From Pseudomonas sp. ACN8 (GTDB taxonomy: Bacteria > Pseudomonadota > Gammaproteobacteria > Pseudomonadales > Pseudomonadaceae): a stretch of 64,000 nt of DNA. Positions 33,319 through 42,866 of the stretch are shown here, in pieces (the first letter of the stretch is position 1; the number at the start of each line of letters is the position of its first letter). Made by a program: the position numbers and the translations under genes. Location of the stretch: the NCBI RefSeq assembly GCF_002303925.1, contig NZ_MRCS01000005.1:114385-178384 (forward strand), written 5' to 3'. A model generated the notes under the pieces. That model was not told the DNA's origin and did no database searches. It saw nothing but the letters and a program-made list of their open reading frames with translations.

Positions 33319-34914
33319 TCACTCCTGCAACAGCGTGCCAGGGTTCAGTCGCCCGGCCGGATCGAAATGCCGACTCAGTGCCTGCAGGGTGTCCATCGCC
33401 AGCGCGCCCTTTTCCCGCCGCAGGTACGGCGCGTGATCCTTGCCCACGCCATGCTGGTGGCTGATGGTGCCTTGGTTGTCGACGATGGTCTGGCTGGCCG
33501 CCTGTTTGAGTGCCTGCCAGCGCGCCAGGGTGGCGGGGTAGTCCGCCGCCGGGCGAAACACATAGGTGGTGTAGATGCTCGACCCTTCGCCGTAGACATG
33601 GGAAAGGTGGGTGAAGACATGCACCCGCTCGCCTTCGGCAGCCAGGGCGTCGCGCAGGCTGTTTTCGATCAGCGTGAGGAGGTTATCGACGTTGCTCCAG
33701 TCGGTGGCCGTTTCCAGGGTGTCGACCACGTAACCTGCGTTCCACAGGTTCTCGCGCAGGTAGGGAAAACGAAAACGGTTCTGCGCCCACTTCTTGCCGA
33801 GCAAGGTGCCGGTAAACACCCCGCCGAACGCCTTGAGGTGCTGCCGGGCCTGACGCAGGGACAGCGCATTTTGCCGACGATTGCCGGTCACGCCGAACGT
33901 CAGCAGGCATTTGCCCGCACCGGCGCCGCGCAGGGCCAGGTACTTTTCCAGCCAGGCGATCTGCTGCGGGTGACCGGCCAGCGCCAGCTGGGTTTCGGTT
34001 TCCACCGCGTTGGACAGGCGCAGCATCGACAGCGGCACCCGCGCCTGGGCCAACTGGCGGATGGCTTGCAGCGCCTTGGGCCAATCGGGCAGAAACACCC
34101 CGTAGAAACGCTCATCGGCAGGTAATGCGCTGACCCGCACCTTCACCTCGGAAATGATTCCGAAACGGCCCTCACAGCCCAACACCACCTCACGCAAATC
34201 GGGCCCGGCCGCCGAGGCCGGAAAGGAGGGAATTTCCAGAGGTCCGGCAAAGGTTTCCAGGGTCCCGCCGGCGAACAGTTGCTCGATCCGCCCATAGCGC
34301 AATGACTGCTGGCCACTGGAGCGGCTGGCGACCCAACCACCCAGAGTTGACAGCTCCCACGACTGCGGGAAATGCCCCAGAGTGTAACCCCGGGCGCGCA
34401 ACTGACTTTCCACCTGCGGCCCACTGGTACCGGGGCCGAAGGTGGCCAGCAGGCTCTCTTCGTCGAGCTCCAGCAGGCGATTCATGCGGGACAGGGAAAC
34501 CGTCACCACCGGCCGCGCGGAAACCGGCGGATTTATGTGGCCGGCCACCGAGGTGCCCCCTCCATAAGGAATCAGGCACAGGTCCTGTTCATGGGCGAGC
34601 AGCAGTAACCGGCGAATCTGTTCAGCGCTCACGGGATAGGCCACGGCGTCGGGATAATTTCCCAGCGCGCCCTCACGCAACGCCAGCCAGTCCGGCAGGC
34701 TCTGCCCTCGCGCATGCAGCAAGCGATCATGGGCATCCACGCTGTACAAGAAGTGTTGCTGCAACCGCGACGGGGGTACGCGGGCCAACGCCGTCTCAAG
34801 CGTCGCGTCGGGCAGCGCTCGACCGTCACCCACCCGCCGGGCGAGAAAACCCGCGCCCTGGGCCGGCAGTTCGACCACCGTGGTTGCATCTCCCCAGCCG
34901 TTCCAGCGTCGCAT
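33319..34914 (-). CDS. FAD-binding oxidase resembling alkyl-DHAP synthase
   Basis: A 531-aa flavoprotein of the VAO/PCMH family. It starts MRRWNGWGD, has the FAD-binding LIPYGGGTSVAGHI (about residues 113-126), and ends with TISHQHGVGKDHAPYLRREK and FDPAGRLNPG. This layout resembles alkyl-dihydroxyacetonephosphate synthase (AGPS), which makes ether lipids in eukaryotes. Bacterial relatives such as E. coli YgcU have no settled function. The first gene of the operon, it is divergent from the AraC regulator. With the GlpD-like and FGGY neighbours it may process a DHAP or glycerol-phosphate derivative. Confidence 0.8.
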   Translation of the reverse strand: MRRWNGWGDATTVVELPAQGAGFLARRVGDGRALPDATLETALARVPPSRLQQHFLYSVDAHDRLLHARGQSLPDWLALREGALGNYPDAVAYPVSAEQIRRLLLLAHEQDLCLIPYGGGTSVAGHINPPVSARPVVTVSLSRMNRLLELDEESLLATFGPGTSGPQVESQLRARGYTLGHFPQSWELSTLGGWVASRSSGQQSLRYGRIEQLFAGGTLETFAGPLEIPSFPASAAGPDLREVVLGCEGRFGIISEVKVRVSALPADERFYGVFLPDWPKALQAIRQLAQARVPLSMLRLSNAVETETQLALAGHPQQIAWLEKYLALRGAGAGKCLLTFGVTGNRRQNALSLRQARQHLKAFGGVFTGTLLGKKWAQNRFRFPYLRENLWNAGYVVDTLETATDWSNVDNLLTLIENSLRDALAAEGERVHVFTHLSHVYGEGSSIYTTYVFRPAADYPATLARWQALKQAASQTIVDNQGTISHQHGVGKDHAPYLRREKGALAMDTLQALSRHFDPAGRLNPGTLLQE

Positions 34915-35124
34915 GCCTGTGTCCTTTTGCGGTTCTGATCAGTGATATTTCAGGCCCCCATACTAGTCAGCCGCCCGAAAGTGTCACGGTCGCATCGGGC
35001 CAGTTCGAGTAGCCAATTGAGTCAAACGTCGCGCAGGCGTCAGCCATTTACTTTAGCCGTGGTTTCAAATTACCTTTCAGGGCATTCATCCGCGCACGCG
35101 GGCCTTGATCAAAGGAATACGGTC

Positions 35125-36153
35125 ATGCAATCCCTGGGCTTCACTTCAGTTCCGCCGCTGCTCAAATACCTGCGTCATGCCGAACAACTGGGCATGGCCA
35201 TCGAGCCGGCGTTGGCGGCTGCCGGGTTGCAGGCACAGCAGTTGAGTGACAACAGCCTGCGGTTGCCGGGTGAAGCCCATGAACGGCTGCTCGATTATTT
35301 CTGCGAACACTCGGGCGATGCGTTGTTCGGTCTCAACGCCGCGCGTTTTGTGTTGCCCAACTCCTGGAGCGTGCTGGGCTACATCACCATGAACTGCGCG
35401 ACACTGGGCGACGCCATGAGCCGCATCATGCCGTTCGAGAAGCTGGTGGGAGACATGGGCGTCAGCCGCGCCGAGGTGCAAGGCAGCGAGGTGCACCTGA
35501 TCTGGACATGCCGCCATCAGCGCCCGCGAATTCGCCGGCATCTGGTGGAAAACGTGCTCGGTTCCTGGCTGCAATACGCGCGCTGGATCGCCGACACGCA
35601 AATGTCGCCGGCCGCCGTCTGGCTGGAACATGCCTGCCCGGCCGACACGACGCTGGCAGAATACGAGCAGTTCTTCGACTGTCCGGTGCTGTTCGACCAG
35701 CCTTATTCGGCGCTGATTGTCCCGTTGCCGTATTTGCAGTTGCCATTGCGCCAGGCCGATGCGCAATTGCTGCGCACACTGGAAGAACATGCCCAGGGAT
35801 TGATGGCCACACTGGAGGACGCGTCGCTGGAGCAGCGGGTCAAAAGTATCCTGCGAAAGTTGCTCAAGGAAGGTCTGCCACGCAAGGAGCAGGTGGCCGA
35901 GCATCTCGCGGTGTCCGTGCGCACGCTGCAACGCCAGCTGCATCTGGCCGGAACGTCGTACCAGCAGATCCTCGATGACCTGCGCCAGGAGCTGGCCGAG
36001 CATTACCTGCTCAACAGCACCCTGCCGATTCAGGACATCGCCCAGTACCTGGGTTTCACCGAACCCCGCTCATTTCACCGCACGTTCAAAAGCCGGCGCG
36101 GGATGCCGCCGGGTGAGTTTCGCCAAACCCACCGGGTGCCGAACGAAGGTTGA
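35125..36153 (+). CDS. AraC-family transcriptional regulator (OruR/ArgR-type)
   Basis: A 342-aa regulator. The N-terminal ~200 residues match the AraC-type N-terminal ligand domain found in OruR-like proteins (PPLLKYLRHAEQLGMAIEPA). The C-terminal ~100 residues hold two helix-turn-helix motifs (VAEHLAVSVRTLQRQLHLAG and IAQYLGFTEPRSFHRTFKSR). I chose the ATG at 35125 because AAAGGA lies 9 nt upstream; the preceding open frame has none. It faces the ADHAP-synthase-like operon across a 210-bp divergent region and probably controls it. I saw no clear operator repeats there. Confidence 0.85.
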   Translation: MQSLGFTSVPPLLKYLRHAEQLGMAIEPALAAAGLQAQQLSDNSLRLPGEAHERLLDYFCEHSGDALFGLNAARFVLPNSWSVLGYITMNCATLGDAMSRIMPFEKLVGDMGVSRAEVQGSEVHLIWTCRHQRPRIRRHLVENVLGSWLQYARWIADTQMSPAAVWLEHACPADTTLAEYEQFFDCPVLFDQPYSALIVPLPYLQLPLRQADAQLLRTLEEHAQGLMATLEDASLEQRVKSILRKLLKEGLPRKEQVAEHLAVSVRTLQRQLHLAGTSYQQILDDLRQELAEHYLLNSTLPIQDIAQYLGFTEPRSFHRTFKSRRGMPPGEFRQTHRVPNEG

Positions 36154-36164
36154 AGATCAGAGGC

Positions 36165-36266
36165 TGGTGGGAGCGAGCCTGCTCGCGATGGACGTTAACG
36201 ATGACGCGTTTCTACAGGATAAACACGGTGCCTTTTTGTCCATCGCGAGCAGGCTCGCTCCTACAA
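36165..36266. repeat. REP cluster 4 (inverted pair)
   Basis: GGTGGGAGCGAGCCTGCTCG at 36165 and the inverse CATCGCGAGCAGGCTCGCTC at 36241-36266, between converging genes. Confidence 0.85.
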
Positions 36267-36353
36267 AATACGTACCGACCAGCAAGGGTAGTCGGCGCGG
36301 AAATGCCATACTCTAGCCCCAAAGTGCCATCATTATGACGCAGTGCTCGAAAC

Positions 36354-37811
36354 TCACTGAAAACCCGTGCGCAAATCCCCTTCCCGGGCCAGGAACCGCC
36401 CTTGCCTGCGCCCGTTGGCCTGGCCGTCGCGGTAACTCAACACACCGTTGACCCATACGCCCTCGATGCCTTGCGCCGCCCGCTGCGGGTCGTTGAAATC
36501 GGCGACATCGCGGATGGTCGCCGGATCGAACAACACCAGGTCCGCCCAATGGCCTTCGCGGATCTCACCTCGCCCCTTCAAACCGAAGCGTGCCGCCGAC
36601 AGCCCGGTCATTTTGTGCACGGCGGTGTGCAGCGGGAACAGTCCTACGTCACGGCTGAAATGTCCGAGCACCCGGGGGAATGCGCCCCACAAGCGTGGGT
36701 GTGGAAACGGGTCTTCCGGCAAGCCGTCGGAGCCGACCATCGACAGCGGATGCGCAAGGATTCTGCGGACATCCGCCTCATCCATTCCGTAGTACACCGC
36801 ACCGGCCGGTTGCAGTTGGCGAGCGGCCTCCAGCAACGGCACATTCCATTCGGCGGCGATGTCCATCAGGTCGCGCCCGCCCATTTCCGGGTGCGGGGTC
36901 GACCAGGTGATGGTGATGCGGTGGGCATCGGTCACCTGCTTCAAATCCAGAGTCGAAGAGCTCGCTGCATACGGATAACAATCGCAACCCACCGGGTGGG
37001 TTTTCGCCGCCTCTTCGAGGGATGCCAGTAGCTGCGGACTGCGCCCCCAGTTGCCAGCACCGGCGCATTTGAGGTGGGAAATGATCACCGGACTTTGCGC
37101 ATGGCGACCGATCTGGAATGCCTCGTCCATGGCCTCCAGCACCGGTTCGAATTCGCTGCGCAAATGGGTGGTGTAGACCGCCCCGAACGCGGTCAATTCT
37201 TCGGTCAGTTGCATCACTTCATCGGTGGATGCCGAGAAGGCGCTGGCATAGGCAAGGCCGGTGGACAGGCCCAAGGCGCCAGCCTCGAGGCTTTCGCGCA
37301 GTTGCTCGCGCATCGCACTGATTTCTTCCGCCGTGGCGGTGCGGAACAGGTCGTCCAGATGATTGCTGCGCAACGCCGTATGGCCGACCAGCGCGGCAAC
37401 GTTCAGCGTGGTGTTCGCCGCTTCGACCGCCGCGCGGTAGTCACGGAAGGTCGGATATACGAAGGCAGCGGCCGTGCCCAGCAGATTCATCGGGTCCGGC
37501 GGATCGCCGCGCAAGCTCACTGGCGACGCGCTGATCCCACAGTTGCCGACGATGACCGTGGTCACGCCCTGGCTGAGTTTGGGCAGCATCTGTGGCTGAC
37601 GAATCACCACGGTGTCGTCATGGGTGTGCACGTCGATGAAACCCGGCGCCAGCACATGGCCCTGCGCGTCGATTTTTTCGCTGGCGCGGGCATCGCGCAA
37701 GTCGCCGATACGCTCGATGCGCCCGTTGAGAATGGCCACGTCGGCGGGGTAACCGGGGCGGTTGCTGCCGTCGATGATCAGGGCGTTGCGAATCAGCGTG
37801 TCGTACTGCAT
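36354..37811 (-). CDS. D-aminoacylase / N-acyl-D-amino-acid deacylase
   Basis: A 485-aa metal-dependent amidohydrolase that removes acyl groups from N-acyl-D-amino acids in the cytosol. Key motifs are APGFIDVHTHDD (metal-binding HxH), TTVIVGNCGIS, YTTHLRSE and VIISHLKCAG. The C-terminal part has the LADLVLFDPATI signature of this amidohydrolase group. It is encoded one base from the RpiR-type regulator and 0.9 kb from a GntP permease, all on the same strand, so a small catabolic operon for an N-acyl-D-amino acid or similar compound is likely. Confidence 0.85.
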   Translation of the reverse strand: MQYDTLIRNALIIDGSNRPGYPADVAILNGRIERIGDLRDARASEKIDAQGHVLAPGFIDVHTHDDTVVIRQPQMLPKLSQGVTTVIVGNCGISASPVSLRGDPPDPMNLLGTAAAFVYPTFRDYRAAVEAANTTLNVAALVGHTALRSNHLDDLFRTATAEEISAMREQLRESLEAGALGLSTGLAYASAFSASTDEVMQLTEELTAFGAVYTTHLRSEFEPVLEAMDEAFQIGRHAQSPVIISHLKCAGAGNWGRSPQLLASLEEAAKTHPVGCDCYPYAASSSTLDLKQVTDAHRITITWSTPHPEMGGRDLMDIAAEWNVPLLEAARQLQPAGAVYYGMDEADVRRILAHPLSMVGSDGLPEDPFPHPRLWGAFPRVLGHFSRDVGLFPLHTAVHKMTGLSAARFGLKGRGEIREGHWADLVLFDPATIRDVADFNDPQRAAQGIEGVWVNGVLSYRDGQANGRRQGRFLAREGDLRTGFQ

Positions 37812-37812
37812 G

Positions 37813-38673
37813 TCAGTCTCCCAGCGGCAAGTGATCGTCGCCGCCGCGGTATTCGTCGAGGGCGAGTTTGATCCGCCGCAGACGTTCTTGATTGTCTTCA
37901 GGATTGGCCAACGCCAGCTCGGTGGCGAGCACGTCGATGGCCAGCAGCATGCCGTAGCGCGCTGCCGTGGGTTTGTAGATGAACGAGGTTTCGGCGCTTT
38001 GCAGGGGCAGGACGATGTCGGCCAGTTGCGCCAGCGGCGAATCGGCCCGGGTGATGGCCAGAATGCGTGCGCCGTAGTTGCGCGCCAGTTCCACTGTTTC
38101 GACCAGTTCCGGGGTGATGCCGGTCAGCGAGCAGACAATCAACACGTGTTCGGCGCTGAGGCTGGCGGCGGTGACGCGCATCATCACCGCATCGTGGCAC
38201 ACCGCAATCGGATAGCCGAGGCGTACCAGGCGCACTTGTAGTTCATCGCTGCATAGAGTCGAGCAGCCGCCCATGCCGAAAGCATGAATCATCCGCGCCT
38301 TGCCCAGCAGTTTCACCGCATCGGCGAAACGCGATTCATCGAACGCCGCCAGGTGCTGGCGCAAGGTCGACTCGATGTCGCCCACGATCTGCCCGTAGAA
38401 CGCTGACTGCTCGGGCGTGCCCGCCGGATCGAGAAACCGGCTGCCGACGCCGCTGGCCTGGGCCAGTTGCAAGCGCAAGTCACGCAGGTCCTTACAGCCG
38501 ACCGTGCGGGCGAAGCGCGACAGTGTGGCGCTGCTGACCTCCGCCCGCAGCGCCAGCTCCTCGAGGCTGGCGGAGGCAGCAAATCCTACGTCGTCGAGCA
38601 TCAGGCGAGCGATGCGTCCTTCACCGGCGCTGAAGGAATCCTGACGGGCGCGGATCTGGTAGAGGATGTCCAT
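37813..38673 (-). CDS. MurR/RpiR-family transcriptional regulator
   Basis: A 286-aa regulator with an N-terminal RpiR helix-turn-helix (ASLEELALRAEVSSATLSRF) and a C-terminal SIS sugar-phosphate isomerase-like sensor domain (IHAFGMGGCSTLCSDELQVR). SIS domains of this family bind phosphorylated sugars or similar effectors. It is placed between the permease and the deacylase and is most likely the local regulator. Repeats upstream of the permease gene may be its binding sites. Confidence 0.85.
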   Translation of the reverse strand: MDILYQIRARQDSFSAGEGRIARLMLDDVGFAASASLEELALRAEVSSATLSRFARTVGCKDLRDLRLQLAQASGVGSRFLDPAGTPEQSAFYGQIVGDIESTLRQHLAAFDESRFADAVKLLGKARMIHAFGMGGCSTLCSDELQVRLVRLGYPIAVCHDAVMMRVTAASLSAEHVLIVCSLTGITPELVETVELARNYGARILAITRADSPLAQLADIVLPLQSAETSFIYKPTAARYGMLLAIDVLATELALANPEDNQERLRRIKLALDEYRGGDDHLPLGD

Positions 38674-38687
38674 GCAAGTGGCTCCGG

Positions 38688-40037
38688 CTAAATCAGGTAA
38701 GAAAGACCAACGGTCAACGCGAAAGCAACGACCGAGATCAGTGTCTCGAGCACGGTCCAGGTCTTGAAGGTCTGGGTAACGGTCATGTTGAAGTATTCCT
38801 TGATCAACCAGAAACCGCCGTCGTTAACGTGGGAAAAGATAACCGACCCGGCGCCAGTCGCCAGCACCAGCAACTCGGGATGGGGATAACCCAGACCAAT
38901 GGCCACGGGTGCGACCACGCCTGAAGCGGTGGTCATGGCCACAGTGGCAGAACCGGTGGCGATGCGCATCAGCGCGGCGAACAGCCAGCCCATCAACAGC
39001 GGCGACAAATGAAATTCGTGGGCCAGGCCGACGATCTGGTCGGTGACGCCGGCATCCACCAGAATCCGGTTCAGGCCACCGCCGGCGCCCACCAGCAGCG
39101 TGATGCTCGCGGTCGGCGCCAGGCATTCGTTGGTGAACTTGAGGATCGATTCGCGGTTGAAGCCCTGGGCCAGGCCGAGGGTCCAGAAGCTCAGCAATGT
39201 CGCCAGCAACAGCGCGATCACCGAGTTGCCGATGAACAACAAGAACTGGTTGAAACCTGTGCCCGGTGTGGAAATCAGGTTGGCCCAGCCGCCGATCAGC
39301 ATTAGCACCACCGGCAACAGGATGGTTGCCATGGTGATGCCGAAACCCGGCAGGCTGTCGCGCGGTTCACGCTCAAGGAACTGGCGTTCCAGCGGGTTTT
39401 CCGCCGGCAACTGAATGCGCGGCACAATGAATTTGGCGTACAGAGGACCGGCAATGATCGCGGTCGGAATGCCGATCAGGATCGCGTACATCAAGGTCTG
39501 CCCCACCGACGCCTGATACACCTGCACCGCCAGCATCGCCGCCGGGTGCGGCGGTACCAGCGCATGCACCACCGAAAGCCCGGCGACCATCGGCAAGCCG
39601 ACCATCAGGATCGACACGCCCACGCGCCGCGCCACGGTAAAGGCAATCGGCACCAGCAAGACGAAACCGACCTCGAAGAACAGCGGCAGCCCCACCAGAA
39701 ACGCGATGCAAACCATCGCCCAGTGCGCGTTCTTCTCGCCGAAACGGTCGATCAAGGTCCGCGCCACCTGCTCGGCGCCCCCGGACTCGGCCATCATCTT
39801 GCCGAGCATGGTGCCCAGCGCCACCACCAGTGCGATGTGCCCCAGGGTCTTGCCGACACCCGCCTCGTACGCCCCCACCACACCCGACGGCGGCATCCCT
39901 GCCACCAGCGCCAGGCCGATGGAAATCAGGGTGATGACAATGAACGGGTTGAGCCGGTAACGGGCGATCAGAACGATCAGTGCAATGATGGCGATGGCGG
40001 CATACACCAGCAGCCAATAGCCGAAGGACAGGGTCAT
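38688..40037 (-). CDS. GntP-family permease
   Basis: A 449-aa inner-membrane permease with about 12-14 hydrophobic spans, of the gluconate/GntP family. VHALVPPHPAAMLAVQVYQA is characteristic. Members import gluconate, other sugar acids or D-serine. I chose the ATG at 40037 because GAGGAG lies 8 nt upstream; the extra upstream codons are not hydrophobic like the family N-terminus. As the first gene of the operon with an RpiR regulator and D-aminoacylase it probably brings in the substrate of that enzyme. Confidence 0.85.
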   Translation of the reverse strand: MTLSFGYWLLVYAAIAIIALIVLIARYRLNPFIVITLISIGLALVAGMPPSGVVGAYEAGVGKTLGHIALVVALGTMLGKMMAESGGAEQVARTLIDRFGEKNAHWAMVCIAFLVGLPLFFEVGFVLLVPIAFTVARRVGVSILMVGLPMVAGLSVVHALVPPHPAAMLAVQVYQASVGQTLMYAILIGIPTAIIAGPLYAKFIVPRIQLPAENPLERQFLEREPRDSLPGFGITMATILLPVVLMLIGGWANLISTPGTGFNQFLLFIGNSVIALLLATLLSFWTLGLAQGFNRESILKFTNECLAPTASITLLVGAGGGLNRILVDAGVTDQIVGLAHEFHLSPLLMGWLFAALMRIATGSATVAMTTASGVVAPVAIGLGYPHPELLVLATGAGSVIFSHVNDGGFWLIKEYFNMTVTQTFKTWTVLETLISVVAFALTVGLSYLI

Positions 40038-40101
40038 GCGGTACTCCTCGAGAGGGTCACGTCGAAATATTTGTGAAACTCTTAAAACATTTCGGAAGGT
40101 G

Positions 40102-40170
40102 ATTTTCAAACGAGGTGAAAGTAATTTTCGTGCAGAGGTAAGGCGTGTCGCGCAGAGGTATGAGTTGTCG
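40102..40170 (-). promoter_or_regulatory. Inverted and direct repeats upstream of the GntP operon
   Basis: ATTTTCA (40102-40108) and TGAAAGT (40116-40122) form an imperfect inverted repeat, overlapping GAAA-N5-TTTC (40117-40129). Next to it two 20-bp direct repeats lie in tandem (40131-40150 and 40151-40170), sharing GCAGAGGTA and TGTCG in phase. These sites sit 65-135 bp before the permease start and are candidates for RpiR binding. Confidence 0.4.
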
Positions 40171-40222
40171 CAAATAATGAAAATCAGGCAGGCGGATTTT
40201 CATCGCACCTGCCTGTTTGATT

Positions 40223-41668
40223 TCAGTCGTGCTGCATCCGGGCGCGCTTGAGCAATTTCTTGCAACGCTCAGACAAATGCAGCACCCGCAGGTGCTTGCC
40301 GGCCCTGGTGTAGCGCTCGCGCAGGGTGCCCAGCGCGGCGATGGCCGAGTAGTCGACAAAACTCAGGTGCTGGCAATCAAGTGTCACTTGCGCCGGGTCA
40401 TTGGCCGGATCGAACTGATTGAGGAAGGGTGTGGTCGAGGCAAAAAACAGCGTGCCATGCACCCGGTACAGCTTGCTGCCGTCGTTCTCCAGGTGGCTGT
40501 CGGCATACAACTGTCGGGCCTGTTGCCAGGCAAAGTTCAGCGCCGCGATGATGATCCCGCAAAGCACCGCCATGGCCAGGTCGGTGAAAACGGTAATCAC
40601 GGTCACCGCGATGATCACCAGCACGTCGTTGAGCGGCACCTTGTTCAGCACCCGCAACGAGGCCCAGGCGAAGGTCTGTTGCGACACCACGAACATCACC
40701 CCCACCAGCGCGGCCAGCGGAATGCGCTCGATCAGTGGCGACAGAAACAGGATGAACAACAGGATCATCACCCCGGCCACCACCCCGGACAAGCGCCCGC
40801 GCCCGCCGGAACTGAGATTGATCACGGTCTGACCGATCATGGCGCAACCGCCCATGCCGCCGAACACACCGGACACCACATTCGCCGCCCCCAGCGCTAC
40901 GCACTCGCGATCCGGGTAGCCACGGCTCTCGGTGATTTCGTCGGTGAGGTTGAGGGTCAACAGGGTTTCCAGCAACCCGACCAGCGCCATCAGGATCGCG
41001 TAGGGCGCGATGATGCCCAGGGTGTCCAGGTTCCACGCAATGTCCGGCAGCGCCAGCGTCGGCAAGCCACCGGCAATGTGCGCCATGTCGCCCAGAGTGC
41101 GGGTCGGCAGGCCCAGCAGATACACCGCCACGCCCACGCCGAGAATCGCCACCAGCGCCGGCGGCACCGTACGGGTCAGGCGCGGCATCACATAGACAAC
41201 CGTCATGGTCACCGCGACCAGCCCGATCATCATGTACAGCGGCGTACCGCTCAACCAGGCCTCCCCGCTCTTGAAGTGCTCCAGTTGTGCCAGGGCAATG
41301 ACGATCGCCAGGCCGTTGACGAAGCCGAGCATCACCGGATACGGCACCATGCGCACCAGCTTGCCGAGCTTGAGCAACCCGAACGCCATCATGATCAGCC
41401 CGCCCAGCAACACCGTGGCCAGCAGATACTGCACGCCGTGCTGCACCACCAGCGCGACGATCACCACGGCCATCGACCCGGCCGCGCCGGACACCATGCC
41501 CGGTCGCCCACCGAACAGCGCGGTCAGGGTGCAGATGATGAACGCGCCGTAAAGCCCCATCAGCGGATTGAGATGAGCCACCAGCGCGAAGGCGATGCAC
41601 TCGGGCAGCAGGGCGAAGGAAGTGGTAAGTCCGGCCAGGACATCGGCGCGTAGACGTTTTGGTTTCAT
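40223..41668 (-). CDS. SulP-family anion transporter
   Basis: A 481-aa inner-membrane transporter of the SulP/SLC26 family. The first ~360 residues carry about 12 spans, beginning MKPKRLRADVLAGLTTSFAL. A STAS domain follows at about residues 385-475 (VTLDCQHLSFVDYSAIAALG). Substrates in the family include sulfate, bicarbonate and chloride; none can be chosen here. The start is uncertain: ATGs at 41668 and 41680 both lack a clear Shine-Dalgarno site, and I prefer 41668 because the family usually begins MKPKRL. No carbonic anhydrase or sulfur gene is adjacent. Confidence 0.8.
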   Translation of the reverse strand: MKPKRLRADVLAGLTTSFALLPECIAFALVAHLNPLMGLYGAFIICTLTALFGGRPGMVSGAAGSMAVVIVALVVQHGVQYLLATVLLGGLIMMAFGLLKLGKLVRMVPYPVMLGFVNGLAIVIALAQLEHFKSGEAWLSGTPLYMMIGLVAVTMTVVYVMPRLTRTVPPALVAILGVGVAVYLLGLPTRTLGDMAHIAGGLPTLALPDIAWNLDTLGIIAPYAILMALVGLLETLLTLNLTDEITESRGYPDRECVALGAANVVSGVFGGMGGCAMIGQTVINLSSGGRGRLSGVVAGVMILLFILFLSPLIERIPLAALVGVMFVVSQQTFAWASLRVLNKVPLNDVLVIIAVTVITVFTDLAMAVLCGIIIAALNFAWQQARQLYADSHLENDGSKLYRVHGTLFFASTTPFLNQFDPANDPAQVTLDCQHLSFVDYSAIAALGTLRERYTRAGKHLRVLHLSERCKKLLKRARMQHD

Positions 41669-41760
41669 GGAGGACCGCATGCAGGGGAAGCAGGAAAAGA
41701 GTGTGCGGATGTTACGGAATCAGAGGCAGCCCGGCCAGCAGATGGGCCAATGGAAACGCA

Positions 41761-41845
41761 ATCGCGAGCAGGCTCACTCCTACATTTAACCGCGTTCCAT
41801 CAGAAGGAATGCAATCAAATGTAGGAGTGAGCCTGCTCGCGATGA
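41761..41845. repeat. REP cluster 5 (inverted pair)
   Basis: ATCGCGAGCAGGCTCACTCC at 41761 and the inverse GTAGGAGTGAGCCTGCTCGC at 41820-41845. Both copies carry the same A/T change, so they remain complementary, as expected for a folded unit that evolves as a pair. Confidence 0.85.
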
Positions 41846-41869
41846 ACGATGACGCGGTCTAAAGCGAAC

Positions 41870-42763
41870 TCACACCATCTCGTCGCGAATCCACTCCACT
41901 ACCGACGTGCGCTTCGGCACCCAGCCCAACAACTCCCGAGCATGCTTGCCACGCACCCGACTGTTGGAGCCCAAACCATAGTTGGCCATTTCATAGCCCC
42001 ACTCGGCTTCGGCATCCTTGAGCGCCCAGTCCTGCGGCTCGCCCAGGTTCAGCGCCTGGGCCATGGCGGTGGTCATGTCGATGAACGACGCTTCACCGCT
42101 TTCGACGAAGTAGAAGGTGCCAGGCACGTTTTCAGTCAGCGCCAGCAGGTACAGCGCCACCACGTCCTCGATGTGCACATTGGACCAGATGTTCTGGCCG
42201 GGGCCGACATGACGCACCACACCGCTTTTGCGTGCCTGTTTGAGCAGGCGCGGCAGTTGCACGCTGTCGCGATGGACGCCCAGGCTGTGGCCGTAGATCA
42301 GGGTGTTACAAATCACTGCCGAGTTCACCCCGTCCATGGCCGCCGCCAGGATCAGATTATCGATGGCCACGCGTGCAGCCTTGTCGACCGTCGGCTCCGG
42401 CAGGTTGTCTTCGACGTAGATGACATCACTGGATTTACCGCCCGAGGCATCGCCGACAATGCTCGAACCGCTGGTGTGCAGGAACACTTTGCCGGAACCG
42501 CGCAAGGCATCGAGCAAGGCTTGCACCGCTCCACGATGATCGCTGCTGGCGGCGTTGATCACCGCGTCCGCGGCAAGCGCCTGATCGGCCAGCAGGGCGC
42601 AGTCGTCGAGGGTGCCGATCACCGGGGTGATGCCCAGTGCGCGCAGTTCATCGGCTTGTTCGGCGCTGCGCACCAGACCGGTGACGTTGTGACCGGCCTG
42701 GACCAGGCCCGTGGCGATGGAACCGCCGATAAAACCGGCGGCACCGGTAACGAATACATTCAT
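41870..42763 (-). CDS. NAD-dependent epimerase/dehydratase (extended SDR)
   Basis: A 297-aa Rossmann-fold oxidoreductase. The nucleotide-binding motif is FVTGAAGFIGGSIATGLVQA. A conserved Thr-Ser-Gly (FLHTSGSSIVG) and Tyr-Gly-His (TLIYGHSLGVH) take the place of the usual YxxxK, placing it among atypical SDRs. The substrate is not known. The start at 42763 follows GGGAG. A LysR-family gene ends... begins 104 bp upstream on the same strand and may control it. Confidence 0.8.
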   Translation of the reverse strand: MNVFVTGAAGFIGGSIATGLVQAGHNVTGLVRSAEQADELRALGITPVIGTLDDCALLADQALAADAVINAASSDHRGAVQALLDALRGSGKVFLHTSGSSIVGDASGGKSSDVIYVEDNLPEPTVDKAARVAIDNLILAAAMDGVNSAVICNTLIYGHSLGVHRDSVQLPRLLKQARKSGVVRHVGPGQNIWSNVHIEDVVALYLLALTENVPGTFYFVESGEASFIDMTTAMAQALNLGEPQDWALKDAEAEWGYEMANYGLGSNSRVRGKHARELLGWVPKRTSVVEWIRDEMV

Positions 42764-42866
42764 GGAGAAACTCCCTGCGTGGATAAGTGATGCAAGGAGT
42801 ATCCGGCAGCGATCCCGGAGGAAAAATCCCTGCCGGCCCAATTCACTTTTGCGCAGGAATCACGAA

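Noticed and set aside
40217..41653. A 478-codon plus-strand frame across the SulP gene.
   Set aside because: Its translation is an implausible His/Gln/Arg-rich string, and the opposite strand encodes a complete SulP protein with STAS domain.
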